The notes under the pieces were generated by a model, which was not told the origin of the DNA, ran no database searches, and saw only the letters and a program-made list of their open reading frames with translations. The position numbers and the translations under genes were made by a program. Shown piece after piece: positions 32,821 to 44,439 of a stretch of DNA of 64,000 nucleotides. This stretch comes from Agrypnia vestita. Its lineage: Eukaryota; Arthropoda; Insecta; Trichoptera; Phryganeidae. Each line of letters begins with the position of its first letter. Position 1 is the first letter of the stretch. The stretch is taken from contig JADDOH010001563.1 of NCBI GenBank assembly GCA_016648135.1, forward strand, positions 124,001 to 188,000, written 5' to 3'.

Positions 32821-33155
32821 TATATATCTATTATTAATGAAATATAAAAATATATTTACGACGTTTCCCCCTCATTTTAGACCCCCGTCCTTTTATTTAC
32901 TTTTTGATTCAATATGTTGTTTAGCAATAAATACAATTTGTTAAATCTTTAAAAACTTGTCTGTAAAACATTGTTTTCTTTCTATGTGAAACTTACATGT
33001 TACCTGATTTTAACCTGTACTGTTGAATTCCCCAAATAAATCAAAACAGAACAAAGAAATAATTTTATCGAATATTCAAATACATAGTTTCCTTATGCCT
33101 AGTTTTATCAACTTTTATATAACTTATTTCTAATAATATAATAATAATATAATAA

Positions 33156-33198
33156 CTCAATCTCACTAATCAAATGTAATTTGATTAGTGAGATTGAG
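33156..33198. repeat. Perfect hairpin, 20 bp arms, 3 nt loop
   Basis: CTCAATCTCACTAATCAAAT, then GTA, then its exact reverse complement. Almost no loop and no mismatch, embedded in AATAAT low-complexity sequence. Confidence 0.95.
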
Positions 33199-34204
33199 AT
33201 TTAGATAATAATAATAAAACTAATCAATAATAATTTTAACGAGTTATGTTTTAAAAGATAGTATTTGTAACATTCTGTTGACAGGTAGATGATTCTAATC
33301 ACGATAGTAAAATAATTAAATCCAAGGATTACTAATTGACGTCATCTTAATGTCAGTAGTAATTTACTAAGTATCTGAGACATTAGGTCGTAATTCTAGC
33401 TTTTGTGATTGGCTACCAAAATATATGACGCTAGAACCAACATAAGTACCAATTATGTTTCTTGCATCATTTTGTGGTAATTAGTTATTATTCTATATGG
33501 ATAATCAAATTTCTAGTTATAATTTCTATTCCAAAATGCGTACCTTGCATAGATTTGGGAACCCCTTTGAGCTCATTGGCAGTCAACCGCTTTATGCTCT
33601 GGATAGAGAGAAGCGGTTCAAATTTTCCGAATGTGAATGCAATGCGATTAATGCATCCTGTAATTATTTCACGCCAAGTTAAATCGTGGAAATCGATCAC
33701 AGTAAACCACAGCATTAATTAATTCTAATTATCTAATTATAATGTTTTAAGTTTTTCGTAAAAATACAGTACAAATATATTAGTTTATTTATTAAACGGC
33801 ATGAAATATAATTAAAAATATATTACTATTTTAATAACTAATATTAAAGACATGTAGTGAATATAGCCACGTGAATGTACTATGTATATATAAATAATAT
33901 TAACTAAAAAGATACAGCATCTTTTAACAAGAAGTCAATATAATTTCAGTTAAAAAAAAAATTCGGAAATAAAACAAAACTTTCAAATTCTCTTTCTGGT
34001 ACCATTTTATAAACAAAACAATCAATAAAATTTCGTATAAGTTTCGTAGAACATCGTTTAAGAGACTTCCACCCCTTTTTCTCATATATAAATAGCTTCG
34101 GGTCTGTGAGACTTCTATAATTTATCTTTAATTAATTTATCATCCCAAATCCAGTAAATGTGTTCTTAGAGCATGCGTTCATATAAAAATATTTTGTAAA
34201 TAAA

Positions 34205-34285
34205 ATTGGTTTAAACCAAGATATATTTTTATTACAGAAACTCTACATATTTCGGAAGCGATGTTTCCTTTTTCTGGACAATAAT
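34205..34285 (-). repeat. CTGA-like hairpin-CGAAA motif (diverged)
   Basis: On the minus strand, CCAGAAAAAGGAAAC, ATCGCTTCC and GAAATATG parallel the motif inside the hAT (2918-2967), including the following AT-rich TAATAAAAATATAT. It is probably a remnant of the same element family. No inverted partner. Confidence 0.35.
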
Positions 34286-34884
34286 TGGACTAAAACTAAT
34301 TTTTAAGTACAGACAGTGTTGACGCCGATATGTTGTCGTCTTGGTTTTATGCGCGATGCTCACAATCGTCCCTGCGTTTCCGTGTAACATATCTCCATCT
34401 CTCTTCCCCCTTCCCTTCCTGCTCTGTATCTCCGTCCCACTCTGGCCAAGCCAGCTGCGGACGAGTTTGCCGAAGACCGGGAGTCTTCTCTGAACGACGA
34501 GATAACCATCGCGCCGCTTCGGTACTCCGAATATTCATCGATTTCGAGCGGAATAAGTGCGCGATCCCTGCTTCCAGACGAAGTTGATACATCCTCCTTC
34601 TCGCGGCAGAAGTCAAGGAAGTGCGTACAGGTGTTCTACTTATCAAGAAAAGCGAAGTAAGGCCAGATTCCTTTCGATTTCTTCTTTTAATCCTTTCGGG
34701 TTGCATCTCAAACCAAGACATCAGCTGATACAGTCCTAGGGATCAACTTCCACCTATTTATTATATGCAACAGACAGATTAATAAGTTTTAGTACATTTC
34801 TTGTCCTGGAGAAAGGAGCATTGCTACTGAATTTTTTATCAACACAAAATGTTTAATATCTTATTTATACAGATATAACTTATT

Positions 34885-35165
34885 TACTCTCTTGCCGCAG
34901 GTAGAGAGGATAGACTGACACATTTTTCTGTCATGACTCACCATCACCTTTACGTCATTCACTTATATCTTATCATACAAACTCATCGATTTTTGGGGCT
35001 TTTAACAGAACGGTGCTCTAATATTTAGTTTATCTGATCATTCCAGATCTTTTGCAGATTCTTTCTGTTCCTGTAGACTTTTACGGTCATACATGCTCTT
35101 TTCATTCCTCTACTCTCATGTTCATACGTTTCAAGTGACCAAACCTTCTTAGCGATCATTTATGT
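34885..35165 (-). pseudogene. Non-LTR retrotransposon C-terminus (group N4)
   Basis: The minus-strand translation gives ETYEHESRGMKRACMTVKVY, QKIWNDQIN, ILEHRSVKSPKI and, further on, SHDRKMCQSILSTCG, matching the W.DQI..IL / DRR.WRSILS order of the 17112-17345 copy. It is frameshifted and stop-containing, and more diverged than the other N4 copies. Confidence 0.5.
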
Positions 35166-35684
35166 ATTCTTTTTTATTACGCCACACATCATTACATTTA
35201 CTACTACACTGTTCATTCTTCCCTCTACCGTACTTAGATTTTCCGTTTATTTTATTTCTTTTTTTTTCACATTTAATTAATTTATTTATTTATTGATTTG
35301 CACATTTGATCGCCGCTGTATAAACATAAGTAATGTAATTAACTTAAGTTGTCTTTTTCTTCATTCGTATGTTGGGGGATCGGAAGGGGACATCTAAGTC
35401 TGTGAGCCAGTCTAGGCTTTCAGGATTCACCCTGTGAACCTCATCTGTCTAGATTCAGTTATATATTTTTTAATGTGGCAGTGGGCGGACAGAGGGAATG
35501 ATTTTGTTTCTCGCAGTTCTTAAAGTTAAAAGCAAAATTTGATCCTGGCAGGGAGAGGATAAACACCCCATGCCACTACAGCAGAGTGAGTTGGTGATTA
35601 TTATTATTTTTTTATATTTTTTATTAGAGACACTAACAGGATAATAGGTACATGATACTCTGATAATAAACATTATAGTGAAGA
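35166..35684. other. Non-genic stretch, nothing recognised
   Basis: About 35370-35600 is GC-richer (GGACATCTAAGTCTGTGAGC, GAGAGGATAAACACCCC) and may be an old LINE 3' UTR. No coding motif supports it. Confidence 0.35.
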
Positions 35685-35850
35685 TTATGCCCACTATCCC
35701 AATTACAAGTGTCTTCGGCACGCTCTAGTAAAATGAATATTTGCATTTAAGTGTATTTTACATGTACATTTATGTGTATTGTATAATTATTGTTTGAATG
35801 TAGTGCGATTAGTATTTTGAATAATAATGAATGTAACTGTGCTAAATTTA
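35685..35850 (-). repeat. Interspersed repeat family P, copy 2
   Basis: Reverse complement of the insertion at 12485-12671. It shares GCCGAAGACACTTGTAATTG, ACATGTACATTTATGTGT and TTGAATGTAGTGCGAT. The flanks do not match, so the boundaries lie close to these coordinates. Confidence 0.7.
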
Positions 35851-36739
35851 GAACTGATGGCATAAAAGTATTTTTATTATGATTTCTCTAGATTTTCATC
35901 GAATAATGCATTATTTCTTATTGCCAGCTTACAAAAAGTCGCACCTGCCATTTTCGAGAAACAATATAAGCAGTTAATATTTAACGTGCAGAAATATTGT
36001 TCACATTAAATATTGTCTACTGGTTACTTATAAAAATAATGTATTTAATATTTATACCCGGTAAGTAATTTATATATGAACCAGTGAATCTCGCCATTTT
36101 TTTGATGCTGACCAATCTAGCGCGTCTTTGTACACGCGAGCTAGATGTCAAAAACTTGATAAATTTTGAAGATTTCGCTTTGTAACATAAATAACTCATT
36201 GTTTTATTTTAAACGATTTTTATATTTTCTTTGCCATAAAAAATGTATTAGGTAACATTATAATGTGGTTTTGAAAGTAGGATTATTTTATTGTTGGATG
36301 TTGCCATTTTAACTGGCTTCAATTCTTCTTTTGCTTAGCTTAGGGCACGTTTCCAAGTGACCTGATACTTAATGTTACTTCCCTAAGGGCCGGTTATTTG
36401 ATCAATGGTAATGACAATAGTTAAATAAAAAGCATAGATATTTTGCGTTTTACATCAATCAAACAAACTATTTTTCTAAAAATCTATGATATTTGCACAT
36501 CTATTACCCTTACTAACGATCAAACAACCGACAATTACTGTATGGAAATGTTTTTATATTTATTTCAGTGTCACACTGGGACTATCTCTAAATATCATTG
36601 GTGATAATATATACAGATGTCTCATAATCGTGCAGAAATTTGGACAAGATTTTTTTTGTGTGGTTTTGGTAATTTTATTTGACTTGCATTAAAGCGAATG
36701 AATTTTTAATACTCGACATAAATAACCATTGTACGATGA
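35851..36739. other. AT-rich stretch, nothing recognised
   Basis: Frames at 36017-36199 (minus) and 36486-36692 (plus) are composition-driven. No element boundary seen. Confidence 0.45.
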
Positions 36740-36965
36740 AGTAGACAGACGTTGTACGAATGAAGAACTAGTAATAGTCATGTCCAGAGAATGGAGAGCA
36801 CCAGACTCCCTTATATCACACTACATAGTCAGCCTCTTGGAACCCGCCCTCGCGGAAGACCTCCCAAACGATGGAAGGATAGCTGAGAATCCACTTCACA
36901 GGAGGCGCTATCCTCTGAAGAACAGACTAAATAGATCTAATAAAAGGAAGAAGAAGAAGAAGATA
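36740..36965 (+). pseudogene. Non-LTR retrotransposon 3' coding tail with (GAA)n
   Basis: One frame reads VQRMESTRLPYITLHSQPLG and TRPRGRPPKRWKDS. The R(M)xxxRLP...P.GRP.KRW.D pattern is the standard end of RTE/N2-like LINE ORFs, followed by (GAA)n at 36946-36963. The longer 79-codon frame (36729-36968) is out of register with this motif. It is 5'-truncated and dead. Confidence 0.6.
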
Positions 36966-39257
36966 TAAAATTTAATTTTAATTTAATTTACTTAATTTTT
37001 ATTAATTATTTAGTTCCACACAATGTTGTGTGGGCTAATATATGATTTCACTTTGCAGACATATTGCATACATCTAATCATTTAAAAGTTTTTACAATAA
37101 AATTTTCTCACTCCATTTTAAACCTCCTTTTATTCTCCATGTTTTGAATTTCCTTTGGCAGGCTATCGAAGATTCTTATACCTTTATACATCATACGAAG
37201 ATTTTTATACCTTGTACATCATACTTTCATTATTGTCTAATGTTTTACAAAATATAAAATCAAAAATATTCAAAAAATGAACATTTTCCTCAATTATTGA
37301 CTTTTCACCAAAACTGCAGAGTATATTCTATTTAAAATTGTTCGAGGAATATTCCTTTTAAGTTTTTGATAGTAACTGGAAATTTTGAAAAATAAAAATA
37401 TTTAAAAAAAATATATTTTTTTATTTGAGTTAAATTTATAAAAGGTTCACCATCGCTGTCTTATACTATAAGACAGCTATGAGCGCACAACAAAGTACAT
37501 TATCAGCGAGAATGGATTAAAAATATATAAATTACATACAGAAGGGTGGTAATAGGTGCTAATAACCGTGCAGAGATAGTGCTAACGAGGCCGCACTGAG
37601 GCCCTTCCCACACTGAACACCCTTTCTAATAATATTCCAGATAAAGTGGTGCTTTTTTCGCGCGCCAAATTTTCCCCAAAACCTTTTCCGATTTGATTAT
37701 TTCCAACAATCGTGTCTGCGGTAGAAGCACTCTCGCCTTTAGGTATTGTTTTGTTTTGGAACGAACAATTGTTACATTTACGAAAATGCGGTATTCTTTG
37801 TTCTAGAAGCACATCCAAAATGTCATAAAACATTTGGCTGTCTGCACGGTGCTTTTGTAAATGCTGTTGCTTAAAACATTAATTTAATTTAAATTGTGTC
37901 GCTCGTTGCACTCAGTTGTAAATACTGAGCGTCGAGGTTTATGGGACTACGAGGAGTATTCGTCTTCCGTCGCATTCAACCAAAACGGAAACAATAAAAA
38001 TTAAAAGTCACAATATTTTTGCGGAGAGATTAGCAACATAAAGTTTTTCAAAATGATGGACTCAAATTTCATACCGCTATTTTTCCTGAATTATATGTTG
38101 TTTGTGGATGATCTACATTGCAATTAAAAGAAGAGGCCCGAACGTTTCAAATCCAACCGCTAGATTGCTCATTGTTCCCCAAAAAATCGCCAGAGCGCTC
38201 GCGCCACCAAACAGCTATTTTGCGTCAGATGTGAGTAAAACGGCAGCGCAAGGTTTTCTGTGTTTGTGAGTTCTGTAAAACTGAGTCGGAAACTTTGATG
38301 CAGCATGCTTTTCACCTCCATTTTAATATTGAATCTCTAATTAGAAAGATCATTTGTCGTTGGATTTCTCACCGGATGTAGAACGAATTCAGCCAGCGAA
38401 TCGGTACTTGCCTTGCAGCCATGGGGGGTCACAATACTTTTTTTTTTCTAACGTAATTTTATAAGCTCTATTTGTGAATTTAATGTGAGTATTATCAAAT
38501 GTCATTCGCATCGTATTTGCCACTAGTTCGCAGTTTGAAATATAGTGAAATTGAGTATATCATTTTGAATTATCTTATATATTATGCTGATACTACGTGT
38601 AAGCTCTAAAGAATCTTGTGAATATGCCAAATTAAAAAAAACACATCGTAAAGTTGATAAACTTAGAATTTAAATATGTTACAAGCATTGAACTATATAC
38701 AATATTGTACTAATGATATTAAAAGAATCGACCATAAAGTATGCCAATCGCGTATGTAGACAGTACACTTAAACTTTTTAATGTTTCCATTTCATTAAGT
38801 AAGATTTTTGCGCGAATTCGATAATACAAAGCAGATGACCTAATTTATTTTACTTACTTGTTAGACTGTTGTGTAATTTTGAACATTCTAATATCTACCA
38901 GATTACAATAATATAATATAAATCACTATTACGGCTAGGTATACAGAAAATATATTTACCCAAATCACAGAATTTAACCGTACCAAAGTATTTCTAGAAA
39001 ACATTGTTATTGGACAGCCGTTCAAAAATATAATAGTAAAATTAAATTTGGAGGGAAAACTTATTAGACACCCTTAAAAACTTGTAGAGAACATTTATTT
39101 ATTGCCTTAAAATCAGTAGATAAACTCATTTTATGGAATCCGTGTATTAACTTTATTATTAAATACTGATGAACTAACAATATTTGTATGTTCTGAGAAC
39201 ACAATTACTGGATCCTAGTATATACGTTAAATAATTCGGGAGAATATCATATATACT
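36966..39257. other. Long non-genic stretch with a GC-richer zone
   Basis: About 37560-38420 has higher GC and CpG. A minus-strand frame of 83 codons from ATG (37582-37833), open for ~13 more codons upstream, reads DILDVLLEQRIPHFRKCNNC with a CxxC pair. I do not recognise it and it has no partner nearby. The remainder is AT-rich. Confidence 0.35.
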
Positions 39258-39583
39258 GTCACTTGTCGTAGCTGCGGGAGAAATTAAGAAAAACGCCGAA
39301 ATTTTATAACGGATTTATTAATTACTGATTAACTAATTATTTTATGTACAAAGTTACTTAACGCTATTAAATTTAAAGCTATTCTAGTGAATATTTAAAA
39401 AAGTGTTTATGCGATAATAAAGTGTCTATTTACGAGTGATAACAGTTTGATTTAAAGAAAAGAGTTAAATTTAATAGTGTTATGTGACTTTGTAAATTAA
39501 ATAATTAAATAATCTGTTATTAATAAATCCGTAATTCAATTCTAGCGTTTCCATTAATTCATCCCGCAGCCACGACTCGTGAC
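39258..39583. mobile_element. Fold-back made of two inverted family-L ends (~120 bp arms)
   Basis: The left arm starts GTCACTTGTCGTAGCTGCGGG. The right arm ends CCCGCAGCCACGACTCGTGAC. Both continue inward through AACG(C), CGGATTTATTAAT and AC(A/T)TAACNCTATTAAATTT. Each arm equals the distal end of the LTR-like family L (13060, 16546, 49142). Two such ends in inverted orientation suggest either an inverted LTR pair left after deletion or a MITE that mimics it. Confidence 0.7.
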
Positions 39584-39599
39584 AATACAAAAAATAATT

Positions 39600-40110
39600 A
39601 TTAAAACTATTCTCAAAAAATCTTATGTCTATCCTGCTGTAAATGTATTTCAAGAATTTAATTTACCTACCATCATTCACAAAAATATACAAAACTAACT
39701 CCCTATGCCAAATCTATAAAAATTATTTTATAAATAAAGCCCACCCCTTTAACTGTGTAAGTAATAAACGTAGAACAAAGGGACAAATAAGATACCAACT
39801 TTAAGAACCACCATAACACAACATCATTATACATACTTAGTTAAATGGTACAATTCAACAAAGAAGTCAAATCCTTGATTTTGGACAACGATGTATTGTA
39901 ACATTGCCCACATGTATCAAATGGTTTTTGTAAAATAAAAAAATACTACTTTTTATTGGTTTCTGCTTTTGTACTTTAATTTGGCTTGTAAATATTCGAG
40001 CTATTGGCTCATGTTATGGGGAGTATAATGTCATAAAAATGTAATAACATAGATATTATAAAGAAAATAATTATGTATCTACTGTATAAATAAACAAATA
40101 AAATAAAAAC
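39600..40110 (+). pseudogene. CR1/jockey-like LINE 3' end
   Basis: The frame 39655-39875, with many stops, reads EFNLPTIIHKNIQN and later NKGTNKIPTLRTTITQHHYT and YLVKWYNSTKKS. This matches the 'TR.K...IP..RT...Q.S...A...YN.LP.E' ending of CR1/L2/jockey ORF2 proteins. An AT-rich 3' UTR and an AAATAAAATAAAA tail follow up to ~40110. It is dead and 5'-truncated. Confidence 0.55.
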
Positions 40111-40643
40111 TAAAAATATTGTAGTACAAGCTCGCTTGGTTTTATCCACCATAATTTTGGAGCACCTTTGCTATTAATTCATTTTTTTCGTTACGCCTTT
40201 GCTCTAGAAATCACACCTTTCCACCCGGAGCTCATTTGGTACCCCAGGAGCCGACCATCCCTTGTGACAAGTCCCAAACCATGACGCCGCATAACTGGCG
40301 ACGTCCTGTCCAGCTGGGCGGGCTGGAGCCGTTTGCTCCGAGCAAACACTTGGTCCTCTCCAGAATTACAAATTGACGCGAAGTTCATCACGGAATTGGG
40401 AAACAGTTGCGGTCTAGTTTTGTTTGAATTAAACGAAGGTCCGTGCCTAGGACTTCCAATTACCCAGTCCAAATATAGACAGATATTAATATTTAGATCA
40501 GCACCTTCTAACTTCTCGACGCCAGCGAATCGGAACACTTCATTTGGTCAAATATTTTATGAAATTAAACCAATTCTAATTAACGGTGAATTTACAGGAA
40601 ATAAGACTCTCAAGATTCTCAATGATATACAATAACTATTTTT
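40111..40643. other. GC-rich unassigned block
   Basis: 40191-40538 has a 115-codon minus-strand frame and 40333-40635 a 100-codon plus-strand frame over the same bases. Neither has a recognisable motif. Base composition differs sharply from the AT-rich flanks, so this may be unique or conserved sequence. Confidence 0.35.
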
Positions 40644-40808
40644 TTTAAAAGATATACGAACACGGAATACGTGTCACATCAATATTCTTATTATTTTCAA
40701 ACTAAGCTTAACGCTTGTGCTATGAAAATAGGATTAACTTGCTGGTATGGAGTGAGATCTTTGGATCACGAGGCGAGAGTCCTGACCACGAGACCAACAA
40801 GCTACTCA
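40644..40808 (-). mobile_element. tRNA-derived SINE, family A, copy 2
   Basis: On the minus strand: GAGTAGCTTGTTGGTCTCGTG, GTCAGGACTCTCGCCTCGTG, then CATAGCACAAGCGTTAAGC and AATATTGATGTGACACGTAT. It matches the copy at 42162-42335 over its whole length, except that the B-box region (GATCCAAAGATCTCACTCC) is mutated. It ends in a short A/T-rich tail. Confidence 0.8.
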
Positions 40809-42161
40809 TCTTTTTTATCTAATCGTTTATCAGGAGCGTACAATGAATAATACTATTAGCATTGAAATATGATTTTTTCCTATATTATATCTTGAACAGA
40901 CTCGAAATAAAAGATATATCTCGTAATATAACTATAATGAAAATAATCATATTACCTATTCAGTATTAAATATTTCATAATATTCTGTCAAATAAATATT
41001 TCATTTCGATTTTTTTCAAAGCATATTTTTAAGTAAAAGTTATGCTTCCATGTACTCACATCACAGAGATATTTAAAATATATTTTCATTCAAAAATACG
41101 TTGTATTAGAAAATGACTAAATACTTTACTCATTACATTTTAAAAATTTTATAATATAGACTAAAAAAATAAAAATCAAAACATTTTACAAATTAATAAA
41201 ACAAAACAAACTGTATAAAATTAGACATATAAATTTATTTGAGTACACTTAAGTTGAATTAATTTGGAGAGAAATTTATGAGATTAAATAAATTATCAAT
41301 TTCGTGCAAAAGCTCTTTTTATATACATACAATATTTATAGTCAGCTTTTAAAAAAATTGTCAAAGCTATTTAAAAATATGATTTTGGTAAAAAAAATCT
41401 TTTGTTTAGAATTAGTTTTTTAGAGGGAGTGATATTTTCCGAAACTGTTTGATTTTAATAAATGAACAAAGTATTATAAATGAGTAGTAAAATTATTTCT
41501 GCAATACATTTTTCAAATACCTATTAAAAAATTTGATACCACAGTCAAATGGAGAACAAAATGTTAGAGCAAGTAAAAGTTAGCGAAATCAAAACTCGCA
41601 CCTCCAAAATAGTAAAATTTAAAATTAAATAATGGTAAAAATTATATAATATTTTTTGCTTTTTCTAACGCTCAACAAACATAATTATGTGGCAAAATGA
41701 TTTTTTTTTAGATTTTGGGTTTATTTTAATTTGAAAACAAACAGAATCTTTTAATTTGATTTTCATCACAGTGAAGTTCATCAGACTCTAGCACAAAGTG
41801 TTCATAATTTTGCTCATTTATAGCACTACTAAAGGCCCAAGATTATACGAGGCAGTTATCACACTGTACCGCTACTAAACTAAGTTTACGCCATTTATTG
41901 ACGAGGCACAGAGAGAAGTTGAGTTTCAAAATCGAGGGGTAGAAAATTATCACAGAGAACCAAAATGGCATAATAACTCGAAACATTATTTAAACGACCC
42001 AAAAATTATTTCCATACAAGAAATGATTATTCGTAATTTTGTTCTCTTTCTGAAATGTTAAGTGAAGATGAATATTATTTCATCCAGGGTTGGCTTGGAA
42101 AATTTCCGGGTTGGGTGCGATATCTAGTTGCGTTATTTTCTTATTAATTTATTTATTTACG
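40809..42161. other. AT-rich stretch holding half of a fold-back F6 relative
   Basis: 40905-41075 matches the right half of F6 (27600-27760): GATATATCTCGTAATAT, AATATTTCATAATATTCTG, TTTCGATTTTTTT and GTTATGCTTC. The rest shows nothing recognisable. Confidence 0.45.
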
Positions 42162-42335
42162 AGTAGCTTGTTGGTCTTGTGGTTAGGACTCTCGCCTCGT
42201 GATCGCGGTTCGAATTACGCTCCAAACCAGCAATTTAGGCCTATTTTCATAGCACAAGCGTTTAGCTTAATTTGAAAATAATAAGAATATTGATGTGACA
42301 CGTATTCCGCGTTCGCATCTCTATTTAAAAAAAAA
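42162..42335 (+). mobile_element. tRNA-derived SINE, family A, copy 3 (best preserved)
   Basis: Starts GAGTAGCTTGT. The A box is TGGTCTTGTGGTTAGGA. The B box is GGTTCGAATT, about 35 bp downstream, the correct spacing for a Pol III type 2 promoter. The head resembles a Glu/His/Asp-type tRNA 5' half but lacks a pairing acceptor stem, so it is not a tRNA gene. The body CATAGCACAAGCGTTTAGC and AATATTGATGTGACACGTAT is family-specific. Confidence 0.85.
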
Positions 42336-42838
42336 CTTTAATCTTTATACACATCGTAATATTTCGCAACGAGACTCGACATGTGCACACAAACCATACA
42401 CACCTACAATTATTAGTTTTGTAATGTATGTAATGTAAATGTAAAAAAAATGTAAAAAGTAAAAACATAAGATATTAAGACAACACTTTCCTTTTTATTG
42501 CCTAGTAAGTTGATTCTAATTCACCCAATTGATTGAACTGAACAACGTTTGACTTGCAATAAGCGTGAAGTAAGGCGCAAGACAGCGAATTTATGAGTCA
42601 CGATGTGTACATAGAATTACGAAAGCCAAGCGATGAATAGCGTATATGAGAAGATGTATGAAAGAAGATGAAGAACATCAATATGGTGTTGAAAGGAAAG
42701 ATTTCTACCCTACCGACTGAAAGGAATCTTCTGATTTTCATGTCATGTGTCGCGTTGTGCATGCAAACATATGATTGTATGACAATCAAATGAGACAGGC
42801 ACGGGCGAATGAGGAATCGCACTATATTGCACTGTTAA
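42336..42838. other. Non-genic stretch, nothing recognised
   Basis: A 74-codon minus-strand frame (42598-42822) is rich in Phe/His and unassigned. Confidence 0.4.
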
Positions 42839-42842
42839 TTAA

Positions 42843-43698
42843 GGGGGGGGTAAGGTTAATTCGTACAAAAAAGGCATGTTTTTGTGAATTTTTTGTGACG
42901 ACACCATTATTAATACCAATAGTACATTAAAGTATGACATTTGAAGAATATTTGTAAAATTTTCAAGACGAAATATTAAAAAATACGGCAATGGCAGCGA
43001 TTATTCGGACGTGTCTCGGAAAAAATGAGAATTGCGGTGTGAAATCAAAAAAAAAAGTTCATTCGTTAGATAATAGGTTTTCCCAGGTAACACTGGGAGG
43101 GTTTTTTGAAATTTCAATTTTTCAATTTTATGGAGGAAAAAACGCGATTTTTTGCGAAAAATATCGACTAATTTGTTATTAAAAAATAAAAATTAATAAC
43201 TAATTTGAAAAATCTCTCCAGCGTTACCTCGTAAATTATGTACAGAAATAGTGTTCAAAATTTCAAAAGGATCGGTGTAGTAGTTTTGAAGTTATGATGG
43301 ACACCGACTTTGAAAACGTGAGATGTGGTGAAAACGCTTTAAAGTTTTGCACACTGTAAAATTCAAAATAAAACTCAACACTTATATTATACTTACACAT
43401 AATTGTCGATACCATGTTCACACAGCAAAGAGCTTTCATCATCAGCATCTTTTTGTCCTTGTCTACGCAAAACTCTTCCAATACAATAGCACGTCCGGTA
43501 CTCCTCAGGTGAGCGCGTCTCTTAGCTGCCCGAGCAGGTATAGAAAATCAGTTTGAGTATCGCTCAAATGTTCATAATTTCGTCAATTTTGCTCCGATTG
43601 ACTTGAAATTTTGACACAATATTCTTGCAATGTTATACATTCATTTAAAAAATTAAAAAGAAAATGCAAAAAAAAAAGTTAAAAACCTTACCTCCCCC
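42843..43698. mobile_element. TTAA-flanked DNA element with GGGGG...CCCCC ends (856 bp, Kolobok-like)
   Basis: The left end GGGGGGGGTAAGGTT follows TTAA (42839-42842). The right end AACCTTACCTCCCCC precedes TTAA (43699-43702). The ends are inverted repeats of ~15 bp with one mismatch, and TTAA at both sides is a plausible 4 bp target duplication. piggyBac and Kolobok both duplicate TTAA, and G-rich termini favour Kolobok. Frames inside (63-72 codons) are not transposase-like. A diverged relative lies at ~51540-52375 and a terminal scrap at 49740-49800. Confidence 0.65.
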
Positions 43699-43702
43699 TT
43701 AA

Positions 43703-44157
43703 ATATTATTTGAGATTACAGGCGAAACTAAGCTCACTAGATTAAATGTTAAAATTAAAAATTAATAGTAGGTCGAACGACCAAAGATGGAATGCACATA
43801 GGATGGCGGGAGTAGCACGGAGCCGTTCAAGCCGAGCCAATTCAAAACTTTTGATTGATTGGCCTACTCAAACATAACGTCGCAATTCCACTATAGTTAT
43901 ATCTCTATCGTTGAAGTCCATCCATCCGTCTGTCTATCCGTGTAATTTCGTTCGAATTCACGGTTAAAAAAACGGCCGGGGATGGGGCTTGAACTCCAGG
44001 CCATAAAACCAAACCTTCTCCATAGATCGCCAAAAAGATTCTATAAATATATACTAGGGCTTAGTAAAGACGCGAGCCAATATTCCGTTATTTTTGATGG
44101 GTTACATCAAGTTAAATTAATAAAAAAAACTAACCCATAAAAAACAAGTTTTTACAA
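43703..44157. other. Possible antisense SINE (third type)
   Basis: On the minus strand around 43975-44030, GGTTTGGTTTTATGGCCTGG and AGTTCAAGCCCCATCC resemble an A-box/B-box pair. There is no second copy in the window, so the call is tentative. Confidence 0.3.
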
Positions 44158-44439
44158 TACTCCCTTTCTCATTTTCTGGTTTCGTGTCTACTATATGCGT
44201 CGGAATCTCCATACAACTCGTATGAAAAAACCATTAAAAAATCGAAAAATCCAAAATTATACTAAAATTATTTATTTTTTTAACGAAAATTTGATAGATC
44301 TTCTTGATCGTCGCCACGAGTCTACTTGCATAGATTCAACTCGATTGGATCACGGGAAAAGGGTTAAAAATCGATCCAAAGTTTTTTGTCAGACAAGCAA
44401 TCAATCAATCAGACGCCACGAGTGAATATAAAGGGAGTA
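44158..44439 (+). mobile_element. MITE family Q, copy 1 (282 bp)
   Basis: Bounded by TACTCCCTTT and AAAGGGAGTA, a 10 bp inverted repeat whose outer TA could be a duplicated Tc1/mariner target. Internal blocks CTACTATATGCGTCGGA, GATCGTCGCCACGAGTCT, CGATTGGATCACGGGAAAAG and TTAAAAATCGATCCAAAG are shared with copies at 45838-46120 and 47957-48229. The flanking AAGTTTTTACAA is also shared, so the repeat may extend past the apparent left end. Confidence 0.8.

Larger units (their letters stand above)
31397..32888. repeat. 64 bp direct repeat on both sides of the mariner
   Basis: 31397-31460 and 32825-32888 are ~97% identical (TATCTATTATTAATGA ... GTTTCCCCCTCATTTTAG ... ACCCCCGT). An inverted AGGGGGAAACAT lies at 31521-31532 next to the mariner's left end. 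The spacing is far too long for a mariner target duplication, so the transposon appears to have entered a pre-existing tandem or palindromic AT-rich repeat. Confidence 0.8.
32889..34884. other. Mostly AT-rich non-genic stretch with a GC-rich block
   Basis: 33156-33198 is a perfect hairpin (listed separately). 34075-34125 resembles the end of family D (CTCATATATAAATAGCTTCG ... GTGAGACTTC). About 34330-34730 is GC-rich with overlapping frames of 85 (plus) and 124 (minus) codons and no recognisable domain. A GTAAGG at 34650 could be a splice donor, but nothing else supports an exon. Confidence 0.35.

Noticed and set aside
31397..32888. 64 bp repeats as a mariner target-site duplication
   Set aside because: Mariners duplicate only TA, and TA is present exactly at both ends. 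The longer repeat is separate.
34330..34740. First exon of a host gene with splice donor GTAAGG
   Set aside because: A single donor-like hexamer is not evidence. Frames on both strands are open and neither resembles a protein.
42162..42230. Functional tRNA
   Set aside because: The head resembles a tRNA but the stems do not pair, and the sequence continues into a body shared with two other copies, so it is a SINE.
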